Assembly (NCBI RefSeq): GCF_035918315.1
Contig: NZ_CP142146.1
Span: 434,001-498,000, forward strand
Length of the DNA stretch: 64,000 nucleotides
Reading direction: 5' to 3'
DNA from: Vagococcus jeotgali
Lineage (GTDB): Bacteria > Bacillota > Bacilli > Lactobacillales > Vagococcaceae
In this document: one piece after another, positions 42,502 to 52,935 of the stretch
How the letters are laid out: each line of letters opens with the position of its first letter
Position numbering within the stretch: position 1 is the first letter of the stretch
Notes under the pieces: generated by a model
What the model was told of the DNA's origin: nothing
Seen by the model: the letters and a program-made list of their open reading frames with translations, nothing else
Database searches by the model: none
Made by a program: the position numbers and the translations under genes

Positions 42502-43742
42502 GCTTAGTTGTAGAATCAAGTTAGTCACCCTAAAATAATAAAAAAACACCATGGTAAAAATTCGTGTATCATTGAAGTAACCACCCAACAACGAAAGGAA
42601 TTTTTACCATGGTGAAAATTAAGAATAACACAAAGAAATCTAGTTATAAACATCTTTCCTTAAAGGAAAGGCAGCTTATTGAAGTTTGGCATAATATGGG
42701 AGACTCTAATAGAGAAATTGGTAGACGATTAGGCCGACACCATCAAACAATAAGTAATGAGCTTAAACGAGGAACGACCACGCAAATCAAAGAAAATAAG
42801 AAACCTAAACAACTCTATTTTGCTGATACGGGGCAAGCTAAATACATAGAAAACAGGAAACGCTGTGGTTCGAAATCTAAGCTAGTTAGTGCTGTTGATT
42901 TTATTAATTATGCTTGTAAACAAATGATAGACTTTAATTGGTCACCAGATGCAATTGTTGGCTTTATCAAGTCTTTAGGGACTTGGGATAAACCTATTGT
43001 TTTTACTAAGACACTTTATAACTATATTGATAAAGGTTTTTTACCAGTCAGAAATCATCATCTCAAGATGAAAGTTAGACTATCACCTAAAAAGAAAAGA
43101 AGTCGTCAGCATAAAAAAGCTCTTGGAAAATCAATTGATGAACGACCTAGCAAAATTGATTCTAGACAAGAGTTTGGTCATTGGGAAATAGACAGTGTCA
43201 TTGGTTCAAAATCTAAAGATGATAATGCTCTACTTACACTTGTTGAAAGAAAAACTCGCTACATGATTACTGTTGTTCTAGATGATCATACTGAAAAGTC
43301 TGTTAGTTACGCTATTAAACAGTTAAAATATGAGTTTGGAAGAGTCCGATTTAGTAGCATATTTCAATCGATTACTGCTGATAATGGCAGTGAGTTTAGC
43401 TCACTTGATGATACTCTGCAACAAATGACTGATATCTACTTTGCTCACCCTTATTCATCTTGGGAACGAGGAACAAACGAAAGACATAATGGTTTATTAC
43501 GGCAATTTGTTCCGAAAGGAACGCCTATCTGTCACTACTCAAAGCAGTTCATACAACTGGCTACTGAAAAAGTTAATCTTTTGCCGCGTAAAATTTTAGA
43601 CTATAGACAACCAGCAACATTATTTTTAGAAGAAATTCAAAATCTAAAGATCAAAACATGTTGGTAAGTAAGGGGTTCAATAAAATAACACTGATATTTA
43701 GATATTTTTACCAGAGTGGCTAACTTAATGTTGCAATTTAGA
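42502..43742 (+). mobile_element. IS30-family element A, copy 2
   Basis: 1241 bp with the same terminal repeats as copies 1 and 3, but the left one is altered (TTAGTCACCC instead of TTAGCCACTC). No target duplication: the left flank ends in a promoter-like TTGACT..TAAAAT stretch and the right flank is the tail of a membrane protein gene. The 166 bp between the IS3 element and this copy hold no recognisable gene. Confidence 0.9.
42609..43667 (+). CDS. IS30-family transposase (element A)
   Basis: 352 residues, intact. N-terminal HTH (HLSLKERQLIEVWHNMG; REIGRRLGRHHQTISNELKRG), and a DDE core with FGHWEIDSVIGSKSKDDN, ITADNGSEFSSL and WERGTNERHNGLLRQFVPKG. Differs from the copy at 60839 by only a handful of residues. 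Confidence 0.94.
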   Translation: MVKIKNNTKKSSYKHLSLKERQLIEVWHNMGDSNREIGRRLGRHHQTISNELKRGTTTQIKENKKPKQLYFADTGQAKYIENRKRCGSKSKLVSAVDFINYACKQMIDFNWSPDAIVGFIKSLGTWDKPIVFTKTLYNYIDKGFLPVRNHHLKMKVRLSPKKKRSRQHKKALGKSIDERPSKIDSRQEFGHWEIDSVIGSKSKDDNALLTLVERKTRYMITVVLDDHTEKSVSYAIKQLKYEFGRVRFSSIFQSITADNGSEFSSLDDTLQQMTDIYFAHPYSSWERGTNERHNGLLRQFVPKGTPICHYSKQFIQLATEKVNLLPRKILDYRQPATLFLEEIQNLKIKTCW

Positions 43743-43850
43743 TTCATTTATGGGCCATTGCTTGGATTTTTTTCCGATTGGTGGCATTCTTTCTACTCTG
43801 TGGGATAAAAAGTTATCAAAATAAATATACAAAATACTATAAAATGGATT
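43743..43850 (+). pseudogene. 3' fragment of a membrane protein gene cut by IS30
   Basis: Open frame without a start directly after the IS end: HLWAIAWIFFRLVAFFLL then CGIKSYQNKYTKYYKMD, stop at 43848-43850, immediately followed by a terminator. One hydrophobic segment and a basic tail. Family not recognised. Confidence 0.5.
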
Positions 43851-43877
43851 GATTGACCATTTTATAGTATTTTTTGT
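43834..43877 (+). terminator. Terminator of the truncated membrane protein gene
   Basis: CTATAAAATGG / CCATTTTATAG perfect stem with a 9-base loop, followed by TATTTTTTG. Confidence 0.85.
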
Positions 43878-43938
43878 TATAATGTAAATCAAATCTTTGG
43901 AAGTTATTCAAAGGTTAAATTTTTTAGGGGACTGTGTG

Positions 43939-44322
43939 ATGAAATATATATATGTTGGAATTGGTGGATTTTTAGGAGCAGTTGGTCGCTATTTATTTGG
44001 AGAGCTATTTGTTCTACAAAGTGGGTTTCCTATAGCTATTGTCATAATTAATCTACTAGGAAGTTTTTTACTAGGCTATTTAGTTGAGGGGTTTAGATAC
44101 ACAACTAAGCTAAGTAGTAAAGTAAGATTAGGTATAACTGGAGGTTTTTTAGGAGGTTTTACAACTTTCTCCACTTTTTCCTTGGATTTCGTTCAACTTT
44201 TGAAACAACAAGACATATTGATGGCTGTAGTTTTTCTATTAAGTAATATCATAGGTGGGTTGATATGTGCTTACTTAGGTTTAAAGTTAGCTACTTATCA
44301 AAATAAGGTAGGTGCTAAATAA
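43939..44322 (+). CDS. crcB1: Fluoride channel subunit FluC/CrcB 1
   Basis: 127 residues, four membrane segments. Exports toxic fluoride as a dual-topology or heterodimeric channel. Motifs NLLGSFLLGYL (about 36-46) and GGFTTFSTFSLD (about 70-81). ATG 43939 chosen (starts MKYIYVGIGGFLGA) behind AGGGGAC; an upstream in-frame start lacks a ribosome site. Two bases separate it from a second crcB gene. I see no fluoride riboswitch upstream. Confidence 0.93.
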   Translation: MKYIYVGIGGFLGAVGRYLFGELFVLQSGFPIAIVIINLLGSFLLGYLVEGFRYTTKLSSKVRLGITGGFLGGFTTFSTFSLDFVQLLKQQDILMAVVFLLSNIIGGLICAYLGLKLATYQNKVGAK

Positions 44323-44324
44323 AG

Positions 44325-44678
44325 ATGTTATTAGTTGGAATTGGTGGTATATGTGGCGCTGTACTTAGAGTATTTTTAGGAGAAAAGCTGATACGATTAA
44401 ATAAAAAAAGTTTACCACTATCAACTTTGCTTATTAATATAACTGGTGCGTTTTGTTTAGGCTTATTATGGCAGATGAACCAAGAGATGCTGATTAGTGA
44501 GTGGGTTTGGTTATTGATGGGGACAGGCTTCTTAGGTGCTTACACAACATTTTCTACTTTCAGTGTTGAATCCGTTAAATTATATCTTAATAATCAGATA
44601 AAATTAAGTGTTTTATATGTTTGTCTTTCAGTTATACTAGGAGTGATAGGTGTTTATTTCGGAATGATCATTATTTAA
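44325..44678 (+). CDS. crcB2: Fluoride channel subunit FluC/CrcB 2
   Basis: 117 residues, four membrane segments, motif NITGAFCLGLLW and AYTTFSTFSVES. Paired tandem crcB genes usually encode oppositely oriented partners of one heterodimeric channel. The start lies 2 bp after the crcB1 stop, so translation is coupled. Confidence 0.93.
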   Translation: MLLVGIGGICGAVLRVFLGEKLIRLNKKSLPLSTLLINITGAFCLGLLWQMNQEMLISEWVWLLMGTGFLGAYTTFSTFSVESVKLYLNNQIKLSVLYVCLSVILGVIGVYFGMIII

Positions 44679-44697
44679 GTCAGAAGGAGAGAGTAAT

Positions 44698-45405
44698 ATG
44701 CCACAGTTAGGTTTGACAACGTCTGATATTTTAATCAGATTAGTTTTATCAGTTATTTTAGCAGGAGTCATTGGGTATGATAGGGAATTTCACGATCATC
44801 CATCAGGGATTAGAACACATATCATTGTGTGCTTAGGTGCTTGTATTTTAACTATGATTCAAATTCAAGCTACTTTTTATGCAGGTTGGTTAAAAGACAT
44901 TCATAGTTATGGTGGAGTGGTTCTTAGAATGGATCCAACCCGTCTTGTTGCTCAAATTGTTAGTGGGATTGGCTTTTTAGGAGCAGGAACCATTATTGTA
45001 ACTAAAAGAAGTGTGACAGGACTTAGTACGGCAGCATCTATTTGGGCAGTAGCAGGAATAGGTATTGCCATTGGTTACGGATTTTACCGAATAGCTATTT
45101 TTGGTACAATTTTTGTCTATATTGTATTGGTATTTTTATTAAAGATTATTAGAATTAGAACACTTAAACAAGTCAAGGTGACATTTAATCAAAGAGAAGA
45201 AACGAAAAAAGCAGTAAATCAATTATTTGAGAAAATGAATATCACGGTAAAAAGTACGAACTTTAATATGGACTCTTCACCTGACGGAAGTATTTATACT
45301 TATCTCTATACTATAGATATACCCAAAGGTTTAGATACAGAATCTATTTTAGAAGAGTTATCAACGAATCCTGATATTGTCTCAGTTGATTTGATTACTT
45401 TGTAA
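44698..45405 (+). CDS. MgtC/SapB family membrane protein
   Basis: 235 residues. N-terminal membrane domain of four to five helices with GYDREFHDHPSGIRTHIIVCLGA (about 23-45) and GIGFLGAGTIIV / VTGLSTAASIWAVAGIG blocks typical of MgtC. An ACT-like cytosolic C-terminal domain follows (about 155-235). MgtC proteins are linked to Mg2+ limitation or ATP synthase modulation. AGAAGGAGAGAG precedes the ATG; likely in one unit with the crcB pair. Confidence 0.9.
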   Translation: MPQLGLTTSDILIRLVLSVILAGVIGYDREFHDHPSGIRTHIIVCLGACILTMIQIQATFYAGWLKDIHSYGGVVLRMDPTRLVAQIVSGIGFLGAGTIIVTKRSVTGLSTAASIWAVAGIGIAIGYGFYRIAIFGTIFVYIVLVFLLKIIRIRTLKQVKVTFNQREETKKAVNQLFEKMNITVKSTNFNMDSSPDGSIYTYLYTIDIPKGLDTESILEELSTNPDIVSVDLITL

Positions 45406-45489
45406 AAAAATATGAGTAAAAGGTGTAAAACTACCTAGGAAGCGGTTACTATGCTATACTGGGTATATAATAATACTGGAGGTTTTTTT

Positions 45490-45795
45490 ATGACAGAGAA
45501 TATTGAAGAAAAACAAAAAAAACAAGATAAGATTTTAGAAAATATTGCAAAAACCGTTGATAAATTAGACAAGTATGTTGATGAATTAGGTCAATTAGAT
45601 GAAAATGATAAAGATCATACTATCAAAGCTTGGTATGCTCAAAAAAGAGCAACACACGAAATTAAACATATTTTAGCAGACATTGACAAGTATGATGGGT
45701 ACGATCCAAAATCTGTTGAACCGATGGATTTAAACTACATGGAATTAGGACTAGATGCAGAAACAGCATCATTTATGAAAGATTATTTTGCGTAA
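45490..45795 (+). CDS. Small charged hypothetical protein
   Basis: 101 residues from ATG 45490 behind CTGGAGG. Lys/Asp/Glu-rich with a predicted coiled-coil N-terminus (EEKQKKQDKILENIAKTVDKL). It has a conserved-looking C-terminus (LNYMELGLDAETASFMKDYF). No family recognised. Own promoter (TATGCTATACT region) and terminator. Confidence 0.65.
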   Translation: MTENIEEKQKKQDKILENIAKTVDKLDKYVDELGQLDENDKDHTIKAWYAQKRATHEIKHILADIDKYDGYDPKSVEPMDLNYMELGLDAETASFMKDYFA

Positions 45796-45806
45796 TTAAA
45801 TAAACA

Positions 45807-45847
45807 CAAAAAAACCGGGAATGACACAAATCATTCCCGGTTTTTTT
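45807..45847 (+). terminator. Strong terminator after the small hypothetical gene
   Basis: AAAAAACCGGGAATGA / TCATTCCCGGTTTTTTT perfect stem. Confidence 0.9.
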
Positions 45848-46011
45848 GTGTTCTGAAGTATGGATATATTTAAACATCATCGTATTTAAGAAATGAAATA
45901 AATGATTAAGTTAATGATTTGAATATGCTTCTTAAATAAAAAAATTAAATTTAGAGAGTAATATTGTTGTTTTTTATTTAGTTCATATTTGTTTTTTATT
46001 ATAGCTATCGC

Positions 46012-47078
46012 CGATTGTAAAATTAAGCTAGACAAATAAAAAAATCATTTGTGATACACTCAAATTGTCCAAATTGTATTTCCGACGAAAGAAAACAAGG
46101 AGAGTGATCACAAATGACCTATATACATCTTACTACAGACGAGCTTGTTTTAATAGAATCTTATTATCACCAAGCTAAAAAAGTTAAACATGTTGCTGAT
46201 ACTTTAAAAAGATCAAGACAAGCTATTTATAATGTTTACAACGCTTTAAATGAGGGATTATCTATTCTAGATTACTATCAAAGATACAAAAAAATAAAAA
46301 GAAATGTGGAAGGCGTCCTATTTCTTTACCTGATAATGAAACAAAATATATTCAAAACAAAGTGGCTCAAGGATGGACTCCTGACGTGATTATCGGTCGT
46401 GCTGAGATTTCTATTTCTTGTTCTGTTCGGACACTTTATAGATTGTTCTCGCGTGAATCTTTTGATTCCACAACTTTACCAATGAAAGGTAAAAGAAAAC
46501 CTAATGGGCATAAAGAAAAACGAGGTAAACAAGCATTTAAACGAACCATTCATCAGAGAGACGCTGAGCGTAACGAGTTTCAAAGTGAATTTGGTCACCT
46601 AGAAGGTGACACTATTGTTGGGAAAAATCATAAAAGTGCTGTTATTACATTAGTTGAAAGGTTATCAAAAGTTATTATTACCTTAAAGCCAACAGGGAGA
46701 CACGCTATAGATATTGAGAATAGTTTAAATGAATGGTTAAACAAATGCCCTAATCACTTGTTTAAATCTATCACATTTGATTGTGGCAAAGAATTTTCTA
46801 ACTGGAAATCTATCAGTAACTTAAATGATATTGATATCTACTTTGCTGACCCTGGTACACCTTCACAACGAGGTTTAAATGAAAATTCTAATGGGCTATT
46901 GCGTAAGGATGGATTGCCTAAGAAAATGGATTTCAACGAAGTTGATGAATCTTTCATTCAATCTGTTGCATCCAAAAGAAATAATATTCCTAGAAAATCA
47001 TTAAACTATAAAACACCATTAGAAGTATTTTTGAGCTATGTAGACAATGACATTTTGTCTAGCTTAATTTGACAAATG
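46012..47078 (+). mobile_element. IS30-family element B, copy 2
   Basis: 1067 bp, same ends as copy 1. It differs by a 9-bp duplication (CAAATTGTC) in the leader and a 1-base loss in an A-run in the transposase. Lies 222 bp before the urease operon. Confidence 0.88.
46114..47072 (+). pseudogene. IS30 element B transposase with a 1-base frameshift
   Basis: At about 46287-46293 the A-tract has 7 A instead of the 8 in the copy at 35145, splitting the gene into a 91-codon frame and a 3' frame. The rest is nearly identical to the intact copy. Slippage on the A-run might still produce some full-length protein. Confidence 0.88.
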
Positions 47079-47299
47079 AAATATATAGAACAAAAAATAA
47101 AATATAATATATAAAAATGTATTTAAATTTATATTTTTTGAAATAATCGTTAGTTTATTGAAAATTCGTTTAGTTATTTTTCGCTTTTTTCTGTTATTTA
47201 AAGTGTTTAGATTTTTTTGTTTATGATATCATGGTTTTAGATAAGTATTAATGGTCATTGTTTCTTTTATGTTTATTGAATGGAGGGGAGGTGAGATAA
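47079..47299 (+). promoter_or_regulatory. Urease operon upstream region
   Basis: About 220 bp of very A+T-rich DNA. A TATGAT (near 47223) overlapping the palindrome ATGATATCAT is the best -10 candidate. No riboswitch recognised. The ribosome site GGAGGGGAGGTGAG precedes ureI. Confidence 0.35.
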
Positions 47300-47818
47300 A
47301 TGTTAGGTATTATTTTATTATATGTAGGAATGGTATTGATTAGTAATGGGATAGCAAGGCTATATAAAATAAATGATAAATCGATTGTTGTGATGAATCT
47401 ATTTACTGGCGGTCTTAGTTTGGTTTTAAACCTTATAGCCATTGGTTATGGCATAGTATCAAATCAGTCTACAGAGTTTTTCTTTGCAAGTGGTACAGGG
47501 CTATTATTTGCTTTTACTTATCTATATGTTGCTATAAATACTATTTTTAATTTAGATCAAAGGTTATATGGTTGGTATAGTCTTTTTGTAGCTATCAACG
47601 CTGTACCTGCTGCTATATTATGCTTCTATGGGTATGGTGGGAATACTTTCTATGGCATTATTTGGTTATGTTGGGGTGTGTTATGGCTAACAGGTTTTAT
47701 CGAAAATGTTTTAAAACAGGAATTAGGAGCAGTCGTTGGGTGGATAGGTGTTATTGAAGGTATTTTTACAGCTTGGATACCTGGCTTTTTGATGCTAATA
47801 AATATGTGGCCTAAGTAA
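47300..47818 (+). CDS. ureI: UreI/AmiS-family urea channel
   Basis: 172 residues, six membrane segments, highly similar in layout to H. pylori UreI. It begins MLGIILLYVGMVLISNGIAR and has LFAFTYLYVAIN, WYSLFVAINAVPAAIL and WLCWGVLWLTGFIENVLK. It admits urea to the cytosol for urease. The protein contains no histidine at all and has short extracellular loops, unlike the acid-gated H. pylori channel; it resembles the pH-independent streptococcal type. First gene of the urease operon. Confidence 0.92.
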   Translation: MLGIILLYVGMVLISNGIARLYKINDKSIVVMNLFTGGLSLVLNLIAIGYGIVSNQSTEFFFASGTGLLFAFTYLYVAINTIFNLDQRLYGWYSLFVAINAVPAAILCFYGYGGNTFYGIIWLCWGVLWLTGFIENVLKQELGAVVGWIGVIEGIFTAWIPGFLMLINMWPK

Positions 47819-47845
47819 AAGATAGAAAAATAAGGAGAGATTACT

Positions 47846-48148
47846 ATGAGATTAACGATGCGTGAACAAGAAAAAATGCTGATAACAGTTGCTGCTATGG
47901 TGGCACAAAAAAGAAAAGATAAAAATATTAAGTTAAATCATCCAGAATCAGTTGCTCTAATAACTGATGCTGTTATTGAAGGAGCTAGAGAGGGAAAAAC
48001 AGTTTCTTCTTTAATGGAGAGTAGTCGTAATATATTAACTCGTGATGATGTTATGGAGGGTGTTCCTGAGATGATTAGCATGATTCAAGTCGAGGCAACT
48101 TTTCCAGATGGTACAAAGTTAGTAACCGTTCATGATCCAATTCAATAA
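47846..48148 (+). CDS. ureA: Urease subunit gamma
   Basis: 100 residues. Small structural subunit of urease; N-terminus [20 protein letters not shown], the family's VMEGVPEMI and [19 protein letters not shown] blocks. Separate gamma and beta genes as in most bacteria (unlike the fused Helicobacter UreA). AAGGAGAG ribosome site. Confidence 0.96.
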   Translation: MRLTMREQEKMLITVAAMVAQKRKDKNIKLNHPESVALITDAVIEGAREGKTVSSLMESSRNILTRDDVMEGVPEMISMIQVEATFPDGTKLVTVHDPIQ

Positions 48149-48172
48149 AAATAGAGAAAGTGAGGAATTAAA

Positions 48173-48517
48173 ATGATACCAGGAGAATATAAATTAGGTG
48201 AAGATAAAATAGTATGTAATGAGGGATATGAGTCTATTACTATTAAAGTGAAGAATATAGGTGATAGAGCCATTCAAGTGGGTTCGCAATATCATTTTTA
48301 TGAAGCCAATCAAACAGGTTTACAATTTGCAAGAGATGCAGCATATGGTAAAAAGTTAGATATTCCTTCAGGTACATCTGTGAGATTTGAACCAGGCGAA
48401 GAAAAAGAAGTTCCTCTTATAGATTATGGTGGAAGAAGACGCATTTTTGGATTTAATAATGCAGTGGATAACTTTTTAGATACAGATCAAAAACAAATTA
48501 AAGAGGCACAAGTATAA
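48173..48517 (+). CDS. ureB: Urease subunit beta
   Basis: 114 residues. Begins [56 protein letters not shown] and the ending [13 protein letters not shown] are diagnostic. Positioned 24 bp after ureA. Confidence 0.96.
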   Translation: MIPGEYKLGEDKIVCNEGYESITIKVKNIGDRAIQVGSQYHFYEANQTGLQFARDAAYGKKLDIPSGTSVRFEPGEEKEVPLIDYGGRRRIFGFNNAVDNFLDTDQKQIKEAQV

Positions 48518-48560
48518 AGAAGCATGATGAGAAAATATAATTGAATAAGGAGAGATGAAA

Positions 48561-50282
48561 ATGACTTTTGAAATGAATAGAAAAGATTATTCACAAATGT
48601 ATGGTCCTACAGTGGGGGATAGTGTGAGATTAGGTGATACAGACTTATTTGCTGCAATCGAGAAAGATTACACAGTAAGAGGACAAGAGAGTGTTTTTGG
48701 TGGTGGAAAGGTTTTACGTGATGGTATGGGAGTTAGTGCTACAGAAACTAGAGAAGCTAATCTCTTAGTTGCAGATTTGATAATTACTAATGCTGTAATT
48801 ATTGATTATACAGGTATTATTAAAGCAGATATTGGTGTCAGAGATGGCAAAATCATTGGTATTGGAAAGGGTGGGAACCCTGATAATATGGATAACATAG
48901 ATTTTGTAGTAGGAGCAAGTACAGAAGCAGTTTCAGCTGAGGGAAGAATTGTGACAGCTGGTGGTCTAGATACCCATGTCCATATGATTTCTCCAAAATT
49001 AGCACAAGCTGCGCTAGATAATGGTATTACAACATTATTTGGTGGAGGGACTGGACCAGCTGATGGAACTAATTCAGCAACGGCTTCCCCAGGAAAATGG
49101 TATATAGAAAATATGTTACGTTCTGTGGAAAACTGGCCTGTTAATGTTGGGATTCTTGCTAAGGGAATTGGAGAAAATCCAAGAATTATATCAGAACAAG
49201 TAGAAGCTGGAGCAGCAGGAATTAAAGTTCATGAAGACTGGGGTGCTACTCGCTCAGGAATCGACCGCTCATTAGCTGTTGCTGATGCTTATGATGTTCA
49301 AGTAGCTGTCCATACAGACTCATTGAATGAAGGTGGATTTGTTGAGCATACTATCGCAGCTTTTGGAGGAAGAACAATTCATACATTCCATACTGAAGGA
49401 GCTGGAGGAGGTCATGCTCCTGATATTATGGTGGTAGCAGGTCATGATAATGTCTTACCATCATCTACGAACCCAACAAATCCATATACTATTAATGAAA
49501 TCTCAGAGTTATTTGATATGGTTATGGTTTGTCATAATCTAAACCCTAAAGTACCTGAAGATGTTGCTTTTGCAGAATCTCGTGTAAGAAGTCAAACAAT
49601 TGCAGCTGAGGATGTTTTACATGACTTAGGTGCTTTAAGTATTATGACATCTGATGCTATGGCAATGGGGCGTACTGGTGAAGTTGTTATGAGATCATGG
49701 CAATTGGCTAATAAGATGAAACAACAAAGAGGTCCACTAGAAGGTGATTCACAATACAATGACAATAATCGTATTAAACGATATGTAGCAAAATATACAA
49801 TCAATCCAGCAATTACTCAAGGAATTAACGATTATGTTGGTTCTGTTGAAGTTGGAAAATATGCAGATTTAGTTATTTGGGACCCAGCCTTTTTTGGGTC
49901 AAAACCTAATATTGTTTTAAAAAGTGGCATGATTACTTATGGGGTTATGGGAGATGCGGGTTCAAGTTTACCAACTCCACAACCAAGATTAATGAGAGAT
50001 TTGTTTGGAGCTATTGGTAAAGCTAATAAAGAGACATCTATTACTTTTGTATCTACACATGCTTATGATAATGATATTAAAGAAAAGTTAGGGTTAGAAA
50101 AAATTGTACTACCGGTAAAAAATATACGTAATTTAACTAAAAAAGATTTAAAACTGAATGATTATAGTCCAAAAACAATTGAGGTAGATCCTCAAACTTA
50201 TAATGTAACAATAGATGGGAAATTAATTACATGTGATCCAGCTAAAGAAGTAGCACTAGCTCAACGTTATTACTTATATTAA
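48561..50282 (+). CDS. ureC: Urease subunit alpha (catalytic)
   Basis: 573 residues. Hydrolyses urea at a dinickel centre. All metal ligands are visible: HVH in [12 protein letters not shown], the lysine to be carbamylated in [12 protein letters not shown], His in [11 protein letters not shown], His in [17 protein letters not shown], and Asp in [11 protein letters not shown]. The flap Cys-His pair is present but the usual CHH reads CHN; the catalytic Arg of FAESR is retained. ATG 48561 is preferred over 48555 because AAGGAGAG then has proper spacing. Confidence 0.97.
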   Translation: MTFEMNRKDYSQMYGPTVGDSVRLGDTDLFAAIEKDYTVRGQESVFGGGKVLRDGMGVSATETREANLLVADLIITNAVIIDYTGIIKADIGVRDGKIIGIGKGGNPDNMDNIDFVVGASTEAVSAEGRIVTAGGLDTHVHMISPKLAQAALDNGITTLFGGGTGPADGTNSATASPGKWYIENMLRSVENWPVNVGILAKGIGENPRIISEQVEAGAAGIKVHEDWGATRSGIDRSLAVADAYDVQVAVHTDSLNEGGFVEHTIAAFGGRTIHTFHTEGAGGGHAPDIMVVAGHDNVLPSSTNPTNPYTINEISELFDMVMVCHNLNPKVPEDVAFAESRVRSQTIAAEDVLHDLGALSIMTSDAMAMGRTGEVVMRSWQLANKMKQQRGPLEGDSQYNDNNRIKRYVAKYTINPAITQGINDYVGSVEVGKYADLVIWDPAFFGSKPNIVLKSGMITYGVMGDAGSSLPTPQPRLMRDLFGAIGKANKETSITFVSTHAYDNDIKEKLGLEKIVLPVKNIRNLTKKDLKLNDYSPKTIEVDPQTYNVTIDGKLITCDPAKEVALAQRYYLY

Positions 50283-50314
50283 AAAATATTTAGAATGAAG
50301 GTGAGATGAAGAAG

Positions 50315-50770
50315 ATGATTATAAAGCAATCAGCTGGATATATTAAAGATTTTGATTTGTCAGAAGACACTATACTTGATGTTGTAAAAATTAATAGTGA
50401 TCATTTAACAAAAAAAATATTAAGAATCAAATCAGAAAAAGGAACGACATATGGTATTGATTTTTCAAATTCTGATGAAGAGTTAGAATCTGGAATGGTC
50501 ATTTATCAAGATAATGATAAATTAGTAGTTCTTGAGACAATACCAGAAGATGTCATTGTGATTGTGCCAAAAGATATTAATGATATGGGTATCATTGCTC
50601 ATCTTTTAGGAAATAGTCATAAACCAATTGAAGTGGAAGATGGGGAAATTATTCTTCAATATGATTCTGTAATAGTAGATATATTAAAAAATTTAAAGAT
50701 TGATTTTGCTGTTGAAAAAAGATCTTTAAAGCGTGCTCTTAGACATGCAAATTTTGCCCATGCACACTAA
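50315..50770 (+). CDS. ureE: Urease accessory protein UreE
   Basis: 151 residues. Nickel metallochaperone that delivers Ni2+ for urease assembly. The GIIAHLLGNSHKPIEV block (His in the central domain binds Ni) is present. The C-terminus has only a few His (HANFAHAH), not a poly-His tail. Start at ATG 50315 fits the GAAGGTGAG site better than 50306. Its end overlaps the ureF start by 11 bp. Confidence 0.92.
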   Translation: MIIKQSAGYIKDFDLSEDTILDVVKINSDHLTKKILRIKSEKGTTYGIDFSNSDEELESGMVIYQDNDKLVVLETIPEDVIVIVPKDINDMGIIAHLLGNSHKPIEVEDGEIILQYDSVIVDILKNLKIDFAVEKRSLKRALRHANFAHAH

Positions 50771-51446
50771 ATATCTAGATGTGTTTCAAATTTGTGATTC
50801 AACTTTTCCTATAGGAACATTTAATCATTCTTACGGGATGGAAAGCTATCTAAGAGATAATCGAATTGATAATTCCCCAACTTTCGAGGCATGGTTGAAT
50901 GCATTTTTAAAGACACAATACACTTATGGAGAAGGCCTATTATGCAAACTTGTATTTGAGGCTCTAAAAAAAAATCAGCAAGATGACATTTGGAAATATG
51001 ACCGATTAATAACAGTATCTACAACATCTAAGGAAACAAGAGAAGCTGCTAAGTTAGTAAGCTTTAGAATGATTGAACTACTTTTAGCATTAGAAGATGA
51101 TAGTCTACTTAGAATATATCAAGAAAAAATTAATTCAGGAGAAGTATTTGGTAATCCAGCGATTGTTTATGCCATCGCAATGCGTGAAAAAGACCTTTCT
51201 GTTGATGAGATGATAGTTTTTTACGGATATAGTTTAGTTTCAACAATGGTACAAAATGCAGTTCGAGCAGTACCGCTTGGACAAATTGATGGTCAATTAA
51301 TTGTGAAGCGCTCATTTGATACTTTAAACAATATAGCAGAAATTATTAGTAGTTTAGATGATAGCACTTTGGGTGCAAACTCACCGGGGATTGAATTATC
51401 ACAAGTACAACATGAGACGCAAGTATTTAGATTATTTATGTCGTAA
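50760..51446 (+). CDS. ureF: Urease accessory protein UreF
   Basis: 228 residues. Part of the UreD-UreF-UreG activation complex. [23 protein letters not shown] (N-terminal) and [12 protein letters not shown] (about 170-181) are family blocks. ATG 50760 lies inside the end of ureE, showing translational coupling; earlier start codons would extend it unusually. Confidence 0.93.
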   Translation: MHTKYLDVFQICDSTFPIGTFNHSYGMESYLRDNRIDNSPTFEAWLNAFLKTQYTYGEGLLCKLVFEALKKNQQDDIWKYDRLITVSTTSKETREAAKLVSFRMIELLLALEDDSLLRIYQEKINSGEVFGNPAIVYAIAMREKDLSVDEMIVFYGYSLVSTMVQNAVRAVPLGQIDGQLIVKRSFDTLNNIAEIISSLDDSTLGANSPGIELSQVQHETQVFRLFMS

Positions 51447-51466
51447 GAAAGAAGAGGAAGTTACAT

Positions 51467-52087
51467 ATGAAAAAACCTATTATTATTGGCGTTGGAGGCC
51501 CTGTTGGATCAGGGAAAACATTACTGATTGAGCGTGTAACACGTGCTATGGCAGATGAGTATGAATTTGGTGTTATTACAAATGATATTTATACACTGGA
51601 AGATGCTAAATTTATGGCTCAAAATTCTGTACTAGACGAAGATCGAATTATTGGAGTGGAAACAGGAGGGTGTCCTCATACTGCTATTCGAGAAGATGCT
51701 TCAATGAATTTTTCAGCCATTGAAAATTTAAAAAAAGAATTTGATGATTTAGATATTATTTTTTTAGAAAGTGGTGGTGATAATTTAGCAGCCACGTTTA
51801 GTCCAGATTTAGTTGACTTTTCTATCTATATCATTGATGTGGCACAAGGAGAAAAGATTCCTCGAAAAGCTGGTCAAGGTATGATTAAAAGTGATCTATT
51901 TATTATTAATAAGATAGATCTTGCGCCTTATGTCGGAGCTGATTTAGATGTTATGAGAATTGATACTGAGAAATTTAGAGATGAAAATTCTTTTATTTTT
52001 ACTAATTTGAAAACAGATGAGGGTGTTAAGGAAGTAGAGGATTGGATTAAGAAAGAATGTTTATTTGAGGATTTAAAAGATGGATAA
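51467..52087 (+). CDS. ureG: Urease accessory GTPase UreG
   Basis: 206 residues. SIMIBI-class GTPase that powers nickel insertion. P-loop GGPVGSGKT (about 10-18), [28 protein letters not shown] with the Ni/Zn-binding [16 protein letters not shown], and [13 protein letters not shown] (G4). AGAGGAAG ribosome site. It overlaps ureD by 8 bp. Confidence 0.97.
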   Translation: MKKPIIIGVGGPVGSGKTLLIERVTRAMADEYEFGVITNDIYTLEDAKFMAQNSVLDEDRIIGVETGGCPHTAIREDASMNFSAIENLKKEFDDLDIIFLESGGDNLAATFSPDLVDFSIYIIDVAQGEKIPRKAGQGMIKSDLFIINKIDLAPYVGADLDVMRIDTEKFRDENSFIFTNLKTDEGVKEVEDWIKKECLFEDLKDG

Positions 52088-52919
52088 AGAGTTTCAAGGT
52101 ATTGCTCATATTGAGTTTATGAACCGAGAAGGGTGTTTAGTCTCTGATAAAGTATATAATTCTGGGAATTCTAAGGTATCTTCCTTAATTGATTTAGACC
52201 ACGAGCGTCTCCCATGTCATTTTCTAATTGGCATGGGAGGAGGGCTTGTTGAAGGAGAGAAATATCTTTTAGAGATAAAGGTAGGAAGAGATGCTCGAGG
52301 AATTGTTAGTAGTCAAGCACCAACATATGTTTATAAATGTGACAATAATCTGACAACAAAACAAGAAACAAATATTAATATTGAAAAAAATGGTGTTCTA
52401 GAATATATTTCGGATGCTGTTATACCCTATAAAGATTCAATATATCATCAAATAGTTGATATAAATTTAGATGAGAGTTCTGTTTTGATTTATAGTGATG
52501 GGATAACTAGTGGTTGGTCTCCTGACCAAAAAAAATTCCAATATAAACAAGTGAAAATAAAAACCAATGTATATATGGATAATATATTAGTTTGTTCAGA
52601 CTTTATTTTATTAAATCCAGTAGAAGCAGATTTGACAAGTATTGGATATTTTGAAGGTTTTTCAAATTATGGTTCAATGCTTATCATATCACCAGATGTT
52701 GATAAGGTATTTTTAGAGGATCTAAGAAAAAATGTCAATCAATTAAAAGAAGATGGTATTGAATGGGGGGCATCTTTATTAGAAGTCCCTGGTTTATCAG
52801 TTCGTGTTTTAGGAGATAGTGATCAGATGGTCCAAAAAATGATTATGCTGATTGCAAACTTTTCACGTCAAAGGTTGCTTAATTCATCTCATCTATCTTT
52901 ACGGAAAAATATTTATTAA
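52080..52919 (+). CDS. ureD: Urease accessory protein UreD
   Basis: 279 residues. Scaffold that docks UreF and UreG on urease. Blocks [43 protein letters not shown] and [11 protein letters not shown] identify it (UreH in Helicobacter). The operon order ureABCEFGD with ureD last is common in Gram-positives. Confidence 0.93.
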   Translation: MDKEFQGIAHIEFMNREGCLVSDKVYNSGNSKVSSLIDLDHERLPCHFLIGMGGGLVEGEKYLLEIKVGRDARGIVSSQAPTYVYKCDNNLTTKQETNINIEKNGVLEYISDAVIPYKDSIYHQIVDINLDESSVLIYSDGITSGWSPDQKKFQYKQVKIKTNVYMDNILVCSDFILLNPVEADLTSIGYFEGFSNYGSMLIISPDVDKVFLEDLRKNVNQLKEDGIEWGASLLEVPGLSVRVLGDSDQMVQKMIMLIANFSRQRLLNSSHLSLRKNIY

Positions 52920-52935
52920 TGAGGGAGGAGTATTT

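Noticed and set aside
43860-43938. Fluoride riboswitch before crcB1
   Set aside because: The short stretch between the terminator and crcB1 lacks the conserved crcB-motif pseudoknot elements; too short and no pairing pattern.
47248-47442. Small minus-strand frame at the ureI start
   Set aside because: Overlaps ureI, has no ribosome site and no recognisable family.
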